Assembly: GCA_021234155.1 (NCBI GenBank)
Contig: JAJEKV010000003.1
Location: forward strand, 25,392,874 to 25,456,873
DNA length: 64,000 bases
Direction: 5' to 3'
Source: Isoetes taiwanensis
Lineage: Eukaryota; Streptophyta; Lycopodiopsida; Isoetales; Isoetaceae
Shown here: positions 46,626 to 55,978 of the stretch, piece by piece
Layout: each line of letters starts with the position of its first letter
Position numbering within the stretch: the first letter of the stretch is position 1
Program-made: the position numbers and the translations under genes
Notes under the pieces: model-generated
What the model saw: the letters and a program-made list of their open reading frames with translations, nothing else
Told to the model about the DNA's origin: nothing
Database searches by the model: none

Positions 46626-46935
46626 GATTCACTTAAGTGAATCCTCTGGATTCGCTTAAGTGAATCAGGAGGATTCGCTTAAAAGGATCCTCTTGATGAC
46701 ATGGCCTCCACGTTGACTGAGGAGGATTCGCTTGAGTGAATCCTCAACTAAGGTTGAGCAAAATCCTTTGAAAAATCTCCAACATTTAATGTGTTGATTT
46801 CACATGCTTGAACTTGAATGAATCCTCTTGTAAGGATTCACTTGAGTGAATCCTCACCTCATATTGTGCATCTGACTTCGCAAGTTTTGGCATGCTTGAC
46901 AGGATTCACTTGAGTGAATCCTCCTTTGAGGATTT
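46626..46935. repeat. Cluster of 18-bp palindromes, copy A
   Basis: GATTCACTTAAGTGAATC at 46626-46643 is a perfect palindrome. Variants GATTCGCTTAAGTGAATC, GATTCGCTTGAGTGAATC and half sites follow at roughly 20-80-base spacing to 46,935, often next to CCTC/GAGG. Matching cluster: 52,723-53,045. Confidence 0.8.
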
Positions 46936-47269
46936 GCTTGTGGGAATCCTCACATCATTTATTTGGCTTTTCTTTTCTTTCAGCATTGTATTATGATTTT
47001 GCTTAGTGGAGATGCCAAGATGTGGCTTTTCTTTCAGTTTGTCTCATATTCCCTCTCCTTCTTTATCTGCTTTTGACAATTGAACTTATCTTCGTATAAC
47101 GATAAGAAGATAAATATAACTTAGGTTAAATCGATATAACCTTAATAAAATCTTCATCCTTTATGTGAGCTAGTTCTTTAACTATTTCTATATAGTTCAT
47201 GATCATCTATCATCTGCAAGATTCAGAGTATTACCAGTATCACCACTGCACTTCTTCAATCTGTGAATA

Positions 47270-47625
47270 TTACATGATATTATTTTTTATTTCCCCCTTC
47301 GTGTAATATTCCATTTCTACAACATTAATTTGCTCCCTGAGTTCTTCAAATCTTTCTAATTGCAATGCTTTGGTCAAAATATTAGCTATCTGATTCACTG
47401 TACTTATATATGTCAAATGCAACATGTTCTTACTGACCATATCCCTTACAAAGTGTATCTCCATTTCTATATGTTTGTATTTCTCGTGTAGTACTGGGAT
47501 TTTTGACATGGCTATAGAGCTGGTATTGTCATAAAACATGACTATAGGTGTTCTTTGTCTATAACCTAACTCATCCAGCAATCTTCTCTCCCAAATTATT
47601 TCTACTTGAAAACAACAACAACATG
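47270..47625 (-). pseudogene. Ty1/copia polyprotein, RNase H C-terminal end, copy A
   Basis: Reverse strand: VEIIWERRLLDELGYRQRT, DNTSSIAMSKIPVLHEKYKH, IEMEIHFVRDMV, then NQIANILTKAL and FEELREQINVV. These are the last motifs of copia RNase H, including the catalytic Asp of DNTSS and the K-IE-HFVRD block. Upstream pol (RT, integrase) is missing. No LTR with TG..CA ends was recognised downstream. Confidence 0.85.
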
Positions 47626-47627
47626 TA

Positions 47628-47830
47628 GAACTACAAGAAAAATTCTACGTGTAGATAATTTTGACAAAACTCTATGCATAGACTTCTGGCAACAAAAACT
47701 ACATATATAAAAATGTTGCTAAAAACTACAATGTAGTTTCTAACAAAATCGGACAAAAATCACCACATAGTTTTTTTATGTTGTTTTTTGGCAAAAACCA
47801 CACCTAGTATTGGGGTTGTTGTGTAGGTAA
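47628..47830 (+). mobile_element. CACTA-like terminal region, copy A (possible)
   Basis: ACTACAAGAAAAATTCTACG closely resembles the CACTACAAGAAAA terminus of plant CACTA elements, lacking the first C. It is followed by repeated TGTAGTTT/AAACTACA motifs of both orientations, as in CACTA subterminal regions. A second copy lies at 53,727. No opposite terminus was found. Confidence 0.35.
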
Positions 47831-48062
47831 ATGTCGGCTCAAGGGTAGGTAAATTACTATATCGAGGTAGATAAATGTCTGAAACCCTAAACCCCACTCT
47901 TCCATAAATAGTTCTATCCCGAAGCTAGTTTCTATTCTCCAAGTTATGTATTGGTTTCTCTTTCCCATTCTTCCAATAGTTTTTGAGTGAACAGCTATGG
48001 AAGCTATGCTCCGACGCCTGAACCAAATCTAGGAGAAGCTCAGGAGTCACGAGTAGCAAAAT

Positions 48063-48488
48063 ATGGAAGCAGTTTTTACTAGTAAGGCCATGCTTTGTGC
48101 AACATCTGTAGATTCTTTCTTTTCTAAATTGGTGTGGGGTTTCTATCTTGGCGTAGGAGCCGTCGAGAAGATGCTTGAGAAGGGAATCACTCGGATGCCC
48201 CCTCCTCCAAATGAGGAAGAGAACTACGAGACGAGGCTCCAACAGATGAAGGTGTTGAAGAACTACTTGATTGGTGAGAAGGCAATGAGGGCACTACTGG
48301 AGGCCGATGAGTTGCCTCGAAGGATGAGAGTACGTCTCGAGGAGATTGGGGGCAACCATAGAAAAGGCACGGTAAAGATGATACTGGAGTCAACTATATT
48401 ATGGCTGGACTTACTCGACATGGAGTTGTGGTTCAAGGGTGATGGCGAGGTTGAGGACTTCACGGTAGAAACTGTGAATCAAGCTTGA
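48063..48488 (+). CDS. Unidentified 141-codon ORF
   Basis: ATG-started frame ending TGA, 141 codons with a balanced soluble composition. It has a PPPPNEEENYETRLQQMK segment, a charged helix-rich middle (LLEADELPRRMRVRLEEIGG) and ILESTILWLDLLDMELWF near the end. The composition looks like a real protein rather than a chance frame. I recognise no domain. It lies in the ~3.4 kb between the two copies of the segmental duplication and could be a fragment of a transposon-encoded protein. Confidence 0.4.
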   Translation: MEAVFTSKAMLCATSVDSFFSKLVWGFYLGVGAVEKMLEKGITRMPPPPNEEENYETRLQQMKVLKNYLIGEKAMRALLEADELPRRMRVRLEEIGGNHRKGTVKMILESTILWLDLLDMELWFKGDGEVEDFTVETVNQA

Positions 48489-48599
48489 GAGGAATACAGA
48501 GAGTTGTTCGGGTGACGTTGTTCTGTGGTTACGATTGACACTTGATTTTTTCATAGTCTAATGGTTAAGATTTACACTTGGTCTCTTCATCCAGTCTTC

Positions 48600-48935
48600 A
48601 TGGTCACACGTAACAGACAAATATAAGAACATATATAAATCAAATATTTTATACGTATATGTCTCGTATGTCACAAGTCATATATATATATATCATTTGA
48701 CATATGTCTCATAAGTAAGACATATATCTTATAGCATATACTATGACATATGTCACGTGGTATTGGTAATGTCATATGGCATATGCCTCATAAGTAATAA
48801 GTCAGATATATATGGTATACGTCATGTGTCCTAAGTCAAACATATATCATATAGCACATACAATGAGATATATGGCATATATCTCGTATGTTATAAGTCA
48901 GATCAATGTCATATGGTATATAGAATGTCCAAGTG
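48600..48935. repeat. AT-rich array of ACATATGTC-type palindromic motifs
   Basis: GACATATGTC, CATATG(T/C)CTCATAAGT and (A/G)TCATATGGCATA recur about ten times within ~330 bases with irregular spacing. The motif core CATATG is palindromic, so the strand can fold in many ways. No coding. Confidence 0.6.
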
Positions 48936-49916
48936 TGGACCTGCCTTGGAAGATCAGAAAATAAACATTCTAAGGGGGGGAGGAAGGGGGATGGGAGAGG
49001 GAGGTTAATCTCTCTTACCTCCCAAAAAAAGAAAAAAACAACAAAAAAAGAAAAAAAGGTTAATCCCCTTAAGGGAAGGACTAGCACACTTTAAGAATCA
49101 ATGATCAACTTTGAAAGGGAGTGTAATGGTTTTCTTCAGGTTAATGTCGATCGAAAACGATTGTTCGTGAAACGGGAAGCATTGTTATGGTAGACACACT
49201 GGGGAGTGGTCCACGCTGAAAGAGCTATAGCATATCTGGCAAAGCTATGTAAAAATTACAATGTAGCCCAGTAATATAAGGGCAGGGGACAATAATATTA
49301 TCCTAAACAATATCCATATGTATTAAATATTCTCATAATTAGGAAGACCTTTATTTTATAATAAAGTGAGGCCTCAAAATATGTTTTGATGTGGTCGAGA
49401 TATATCAAGGGACAAAAGGTGACATCAATAAAATAAGGTGCTGTGCACGACGGGTTGCCCTCTGGTGGCCCGAAAGTGTGTTTTCATGTTTCATGTGTTG
49501 GATCTTATTTGTTTTGTATGGAGTCGTGTAAATAATATGAACACAGGTTGTCATTTTCTTAGCTCAAGAATGTGCTCATTGTCAATTTGGACTCAACACT
49601 TTTGTTCGTAATATGAACCCTATGGTCATTACATCATGTAGTTGCATTGAATCGGGCATTTCGCCAATAAAAGGCACTGGTAATGCCGCCATTGTAGTGT
49701 TATAATAGTGTCAGCTATAGGATCACATGTACTGCTATAATTAAATCATTCATAATGTCAACAAGAGCACTATAATATTGTCAACTATAACATCACCTGT
49801 ATTGCTATAATTAAATCACTCATAATCGTAACACGAGTGTCATCCTTTGTATCATCTTTTCTAACATGATTAGCATCAGATGTAGCACCATTGACAATGC
49901 CACATATAATATCACG
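48936..49916. other. No gene recognised
   Basis: AT-rich sequence with loose repeats around 49,700-49,830 (CTATAATTAAATCA..TCATAAT twice). No family recognised. Confidence 0.4.
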
Positions 49917-49918
49917 TC

Positions 49919-50075
49919 ACTACAAGAGAATAAGGGTCTTTTGTTATAGATTTCGTTAGAAATTTCGTCACAATTTTCGTCAAAAAATTGTGAGGTAACA
50001 AGAGAATGATGGTCTTTTATTACAGTTTTCATCAGAAAATTCGTCACAATTTTCGTCAAAAAAATTCGTGAGGTT
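49919..50075 (+). mobile_element. CACTA transposon terminal region
   Basis: CACTACAAGAGAATAAGGG at 49919 matches the start of plant CACTA (En/Spm) termini. It is followed by GTCTTTT(G/A)TTA(T/C)AG and repeated ATTTTCGTCA(A/C) subterminal motifs in two sets (~49,965 and ~50,050). The opposite inverted terminus was not found, so this is a solo end or a truncated element. Confidence 0.55.
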
Positions 50076-51245
50076 ATTCGTCAAGCTTTTCATCATTCTT
50101 CTGTAGGGGTCTATTTACAGTTATTTGTCAAGCTTTTCATCATTCTTCTTTTTGTGAGAGGTCTATTTACATTTTGTCTCGATTTGCATTTTGTCTGCAA
50201 TTTTGAATTTTATTTCAACTTGCACTGTGTCTACATTATCTATTTACACTTAGGTTGTAATGCTGCTTGAGTTTAACATGAATTTACGCTACAAAGTTAT
50301 GAAGAAATAGTATTTGTAAAACAAGAACTCCTTTATTTAAATGTAATCACAGTTACATGTATTATATGTAACAATCTTCACAATGCCAACGATGCCAACA
50401 AGAATAATATGGCAAGGTGATGAGGAACAACTTCCTTGTTGCAATATGCTTATTCTTCAAAAATCTTTTGATGTTTTATATTCCTGAACCTGAATTTCAC
50501 CAACAAATTATGCACTCTGAAATCATGCAAAAAACTATTAAGCTGCAAACAGGACCTAAGAGTTAGATATTCTCATAACAAAGAAGCCCTTAGAAACATA
50601 TGTCCAGAATAATTTCAGCATGATAATTGTAGGGTACTTGCAAGCCACAGACAGCTCAGATTCTTCGCCGTGACTTTAGAGCTGTAGCATACGACTTTAA
50701 CCTATGCATGGCCGTGTACATAAATATCTGGCCTAGATTAGCATTTCTCATAGCCTTGTGCATAAATACTGTCCTAGATTAGCATTTCTAATATTATTAG
50801 ACTCCGTCTTAGTAACCAAATAGACCTATAACATATTTATTTTGGTTATAGCATCTAATGAGATCTATTGCCATAAGCATTCCAGCATGAGCAATGCATC
50901 ATATTCAAATGATTTACAAAGGCCAACAACTTGCCTTCATAAGAGACTGTAAACCTTTCCATTGAAGGTAATAAATAGATAGAACCAAGACAAGGCATAC
51001 ATATCCTTGCTTGTTAGACATATAGAACAAATCTTTTCCACATTAGGCAGCAGCTAAGAACCTATCCTAGCCACCTAGCCTCCAGTACATCTAATCCTAA
51101 GCAAAGCACGAGTCAAAATCGAAACCAAACAACTAGCTTTCCAACATAAGGCAATGACGGCATGCAAATACACAACCACTACCTTATCTATACTACCTTA
51201 TCTACACTGGCCAAACAAGCAACCACTATACAATCTACATACAAC
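50076..51245. other. No gene recognised
   Basis: AT-rich with no convincing frame, structured RNA or terminal repeat. It is probably the interior of decayed repeats. Confidence 0.4.
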
Positions 51246-52722
51246 AGCATTCTCTAGTTTTCCTATGCAAGCAACAAATCTAAACCTATCTTGTTTAAAC
51301 TAAGCGAGCCTAACCTATTCATAACCAACAACATAAAGCAATAAAAAAACTCACAAGTTCCTTGGCAAACAGATTGATAAGGTAGAGCATGTTATCATGC
51401 CTAGAAATATTGCGAAGTATTGCAATGAACATCTTATGTATTCCAACTTCCATTTTATTTTGAACAGTTATACTTAAAAACCCACCTGAGTTTTGAAGCC
51501 GTGGTCAAGGCCACCATTTTTACCAAGCCTCCATTTCGATTGTTCTGCCTTTGCTAGCTTATTCCACCATAGCAGAGTTAAGGCATTAGAGCACGGAAAT
51601 TTTAAAGAGCAAGATCAATTTTCAAGAGGCAATCTGAGCATTTAGCTCCTCATGCATCTGTAATAGACAATTTTCCAGGCGTATTTAGTGCTAGAGTACC
51701 GTCTTGCTTCTTATTGTAACCACAGCCTGTTGTACCACAAAGGGAGTCTTTCTGCCAAGGTACAAACATCATTCATAATACCATAGCCCAGGGAACTTCG
51801 CCTTTAAGCAGATCTGAACCTCTGCTTTAAACATACAGCTCCTCTAATTTCATCCACAACTGGCCATCGATGTCCATTGTCTATTTCAGGCAAACAGATT
51901 TGCTCAGCGTCCATCTCTGATAACCGGATTTGCTCATATCCAGAGACATCCAAACTACTTCTATGAAGGAAATGGGCACCTAACCTTTTAAATCGGGATT
52001 GCTAGCATGAGGACAGGCCCTTGCATGAAACATGATGTGAATCGGTTGTGAAAAATGCCATGAATCCGGCTGTTCTTAGAAGAGCAACACGAAGAGTGGC
52101 ATAGCCATTGCCGAAGCCGGAGTCCTGAAGGGGGGTTCGAGCAGCAACATGGCTGACAGCCAGTTTAGTGGCAACAACCAGTTTGGAGAAGCCATCAGCA
52201 TATCCTAGGCATATGCCGGCATATACTTGGATATGTCATAAACCCACATAAATGAGGGTTTGCCCTTTAGGGGCAACCAAAAAAACCAAGGATATTAAAC
52301 GAGTACCTTTTAACTATATATATTGAACGACGACTATTTTAAAAGTGGTGGAACGACGGTTATATTTAACGGGTGGCATCTATGACTTGTTCATAAAGGC
52401 CATTGATGAATCTTAGGAGTAAAAGGTAACATTGAATATTTATAAGGGGTTAACTAATATTTGGAGGGGGGATGGTGACTCGCTATAAAGGGAGGCCACA
52501 AGTTGTTAAGCACTAGCAACTCTAGTGATAACCAACACATCAAAAGGGCGGATCCTTCAAGGAAATCATTATCCAACGGGCCCCAAACTTTCCAAATTTA
52601 TCCCATACCCCATAGACCATATCAATCCCCGGATGCTTGTCCTCAAACATGTGGAACACACCAATGCTGTCACAAGGAATCAGTGCTGTTATCGGCTCCC
52701 TAAATTAACCAGAGCATCCAGG

Positions 52723-53045
52723 AGGGATTCACTTAAGCGAATCCTCTGGATTCACTTAAGTGAATCAGGAGGATTCACTTAAGAGGATCCTCTTGATGAC
52801 ATGGCATCCACGTCACTTCTGAGAAAGATTCGCTTGAGTGAATCCTCAACTGCGGTTGAGCAAAATCCTAATCTCCAACATTTAATGTGTTGCTTTCACA
52901 TGCTTGAACTTGAATGAATCCTCTTCTAAGGATTCGCTTGAGTGAATCCTCACCTCATTATTGTGCACCTGACTTCGCAAGTTTTGGCATGCTTGAGAGG
53001 ATTCACTTGAGTGAATCCTCCTTTGAGGATTCGCTTGTGGGAATC
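52723..53045. repeat. Cluster of 18-bp palindromes, copy B
   Basis: Same motif family as at 46,626 (GATTCACTTAAGYGAATC, GATTCRCTTGAGTGAATC). It is part of the duplicated segment. Individual arms differ between copies, but pairing is mostly kept. Confidence 0.75.
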
Positions 53046-53389
53046 TTCACTTGCTTTTCTTTTCTTTCAGCATTGTATTATGATTTTAGTGGAGATGGCA
53101 AGATGTGGCTTTTCTTTCAACTTGTCTCATATTCTCTCTCGCTTCCTTATCGATTTTGACAATTGAATTTATCTTCGTATAACGATAAGAAGATAAATAT
53201 AGCTTAGGTTAAATCAATACAACCTTAATAAAATCTTCATCCTTTATATGAGCTAGTTCTTTAACTATCTCTATATAGTTCATGATCATCTATCATCTGC
53301 AAGATTCAGAGTATTACCAGTATCACCACTGCACTTCTTCAATCTGTGAATATTACATGACATTATTTTTCATTTTCCCCTTCGTGTAA

Positions 53390-53715
53390 TATTCCATTCC
53401 TACAACATTAATCTGCTCCCCGAGTTCTTCAAATCTTCCTACTGGCAATGTTTTGGTCAAAATATTAGCTATCTTCCTACTGATTCACTATACTTATATA
53501 TGTCAAATGCAACATGTTCTTACTGACCATATCCCTTACAAAGTGTATCTCCATTTCTATATGTTTGGATCTCTCGTGTAGTACTGGGATTTTTGACATG
53601 GCTATAGAGCTGGTATTGTCACAAAATATGACTATAGATGTCCTTTGTCTATAACCTAACTCATCCAGCAACCTTCTCTCCCAAATTATTTCTATTTGAA
53701 AACTATATGTACTTT
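53390..53715 (-). pseudogene. Ty1/copia RNase H C-terminal end, copy B
   Basis: Counterpart of 47,270-47,625: RRLLDELGYRQRTSIVIF, DNTSSIAMSKIPVLHERSKH, IEMEIHFVRDMVSKN. It is interrupted by an extra short insertion with frame loss after the QTY-like ISIVNQ segment (~53,475). Confidence 0.8.
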
Positions 53716-54011
53716 TAAAACAACATGTAGAACTACAAGTAAATTCCTACGTGTAGATAATTTTGACAAAACTCTATGCATAGACTTCTGGCAACAAAAA
53801 CTACATATATAAAAATGTTGCTAAAAACTACAATGTAATTTTTAACAAAATCGGACAAAAATCACCACATAGTTTTTTGATGTTGTTTTTTGGCAAAAAC
53901 CACACTGAAAAATAATATGTGGACCCAGTATTGGGGTTGTTGCGTATAGGTAGATGTCGGCTCGAGGGTAGATAAAGGACTATATCGAGGTAGGTAAACG
54001 TCTCAAACCGA

Positions 54012-54660
54012 CGCTACTATCGGCTCCCTAGATTAACTCGGGGAGCCAAGGGGATTCGCTTGAGCGAATCCATGGGATTCGCTTGAGCGAATCAGGCGAA
54101 TCCTCTCGTGAGGTGGCGTCCACGTCCGCCCCCAAAGGGGGATTCGCTTAAGCGAATCCCCAACCCATAGTTAAAATAAAACGTGTGAAGAAATCCCGCT
54201 GGATTTGACATGCTTAAAAAATCTTGGGGGGATTCCCTTGAGCGAATCCCCCTCCCCTAGCATTAATGCATGTACTTTTGTTTCACATGAGGGTAATGAT
54301 GTACTTTTTTTCCACGTGTGTGGTGGTGGGGGGAGGGATTCGCTCAAGGGAATCCCCCCAACAATATTACATGCGTTGGGTTCCTGCCCCCATGTCTCAC
54401 TTTTTTCAATTTTCTTGTACCTAGGGTTCCTGCCCCCATGTCTCGCTTTTTTCAATTTTCTTGTTCCTAATTTGTCCTACACGGGAGCCCCCATGTCTCG
54501 CTTTTTTCAATTTTCTTGTACCTAATTTGTTCTACACGGGATATGCGTTGGGATCTGAGGGGGCCCAAGGGAAGCCAAAAGAGGGAAGTAGGGGGACAAA
54601 GCCAATCGTTCACGTAAGTAGAACGATTCGCTTGAGCGAATCGTTTTACTAGGAGGGCAA
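54012..54660. promoter_or_regulatory. Palindrome-rich, LTR-like promoter region
   Basis: It begins with TCGGCTCCCTAGATTAAC, the same block that precedes the palindrome clusters in copies A and B. GATTCGCTTGAGCGAATC occurs at 54053 and 54076, a perfect GATTCGCTTAAGCGAATC at 54141-54158, and a 22-base version at 54,623-54,644 just upstream of a TATA box. CATGTCTCGCTTTTTTCAAT is repeated three times between 54,390 and 54,530. This could be a diverged third LTR-type copy or a promoter derived from one. Confidence 0.5.
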
Positions 54661-54970
54661 GGCCGAAGATGTTATATATAGAACACCTTCGGCCTGTTAA
54701 AACGAACATTCATTGCAGGCTCTCGGCTACAAGAGGAAGCGCCTTTGAAGAACACAAAGGTAATCATGTAATGTAATAAGCTGTTTTCTCATTTTGCTGG
54801 TGATCATTTTCTGTTTCGCAGAGCGCTCTTGCATTACCAGTCTAACGATGGTACCCAGAGATTTCCTTCTGCCCTTTTGGAGTCTGGATTGGGTACTGAG
54901 CTTTTGCAAAAAACGTTTGGGCTTGATGCTAAGATCATTGAGAAGCCCAAGAAAAAAATTACCACCCCTT
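54661..54970 (+). promoter_or_regulatory. TATA box, leader with possible 5' intron and exon-like block
   Basis: GTTATATATAGAACACC (~54,670) is a good TATA box. About 90 bases on, AACACAAAG/GTAATC and TTTCGCAG/AGCG delimit a possible 61-base intron (54,761-54,821). The next block is open for ~47 codons (FPSALLESGLGTELLQKTFG then LDAKIIEKPKKKI) and reads like protein. The family is not identified. A transcription unit driven by a solo LTR-like promoter is one reading. Confidence 0.3.
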
Positions 54971-55477
54971 CCATGTAGTATATACACGCCCTTAACCCAC
55001 GTAATTGTTTTGCATCCATCATATTTTGACGATGATCCCTCCCTCCTCGTCCACCCTTCTTTCAATATTTCAAAACATATTAGAACACTCCTATCTTGCC
55101 ATGTTGCCTCAATATGCTAGAACAGTCCTTTCATGTGGCGCATTGCTAGAGGAAATCGCCTGTAACTAATGCTAAAGGATAGTCAAGCTTTTTTGAGGAT
55201 TCATTTTGTCCCACCCAACACATAGGCTAGTTTGCGTCAACAATCAACCCTAAAAAGTTTCAGATCAGCTTTCTTGAAAATTCTAAGCCATCACATTTTG
55301 ATGTTTAATAATATATATTGCATTATATACACGCACCAAGTACATAATTAAGTGATCCATTTGTGACATTGCAAATGGCAAATCAAATATAGTTGGACAT
55401 GATAATTTTTTTAGTCAGAAGAATGTCCAAAGATGCTATTATGGGCACCACTTTGCGACGAGTAAAATTAAATTTGT

Positions 55478-55730
55478 TCACACAATATTATTCAGTTTCA
55501 TGCTCAAAGCATCCCTCAGGCATTGGCCACAAGTTAAAGATCAGATCAGATGAGAACCTACGTGGGCAAAAGGGTTTTGCAAAGTGCTACAACGTGAATG
55601 GGGTATTTGTTCACACAATATTATTCAGTTTCATGCTCAAGCATTCCTCAGGCACTGGCCACAAGTTGAAGATCAGATCAGTGAATGAGAACCTACGTGG
55701 GCAAAAGGGCTTTGCAAAGTGCTCGTGAGG
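55478..55730. repeat. ~130-bp tandem duplication
   Basis: TTCACACAATATTATTCAG through GGGCAAAAGG and TTTTGCAAAGTGCT is present at 55,479-55,591 and 55,609-55,725 with a few differences. The flank 54,970-55,470 shows no gene. 55,735-55,880 resembles 54,105-54,250 (palindrome GATTCGCTTAAGTGAATC, AACGTGTGAAGAAATCC). Confidence 0.75.
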
Positions 55731-55978
55731 ATTCTCGTGACGTGGCGTCCATGTCCGCGCCCAAAGGGGGATTCGCTTAAGTGAATCCTCAACCCATAGT
55801 TAAACAAAACGTGTGAAGAAATCCAGCATTTAATGCACTGGATTTGGCATGCTTAAAAAATCTTGGGGGAATTCCCTTGAGCCCAACAAGATAGAGAAAC
55901 AATGATTATGGTTAATTCTTTTGTTTAGTGAGATTATACCCTAATCTAGTACCTGTTTGTGGTTGCAGTTTGCTGCAA

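Larger units (their letters stand above)
44796..47887. repeat. Segmental duplication, copy A (~3.1 kb)
   Basis: Direct repeat of 51,246-54,008, from AGCATTCTCTAGTT to GTCT(G/C)AAACC. Copy A is longer mainly because of an insertion at ~44,932-45,275 that includes a (GATAA)n-tailed LINE fragment. Inside are the 3' end of a reverse-strand copia polyprotein (47,270-47,625), palindrome clusters and a block TCGGCTCCCTAAATTAACC. The ends lack TG..CA, so these are not simply two LTRs. Confidence 0.75.
51246..54008. repeat. Segmental duplication, copy B (~2.8 kb)
   Basis: Direct copy of 44,796-47,887 lacking the LINE-fragment insertion. It carries the same copia end, palindrome cluster, TCGGCTCCCTAAATTAACC block and CACTA-like end. 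The many small differences from copy A show the duplication is not recent. Confidence 0.75.

Noticed and set aside
46620-53050. CRISPR-like array from the repeated 18-bp palindromes
   Set aside because: Spacing is irregular, the repeats vary, there are no cas genes, and the sequence is clearly plant nuclear DNA.
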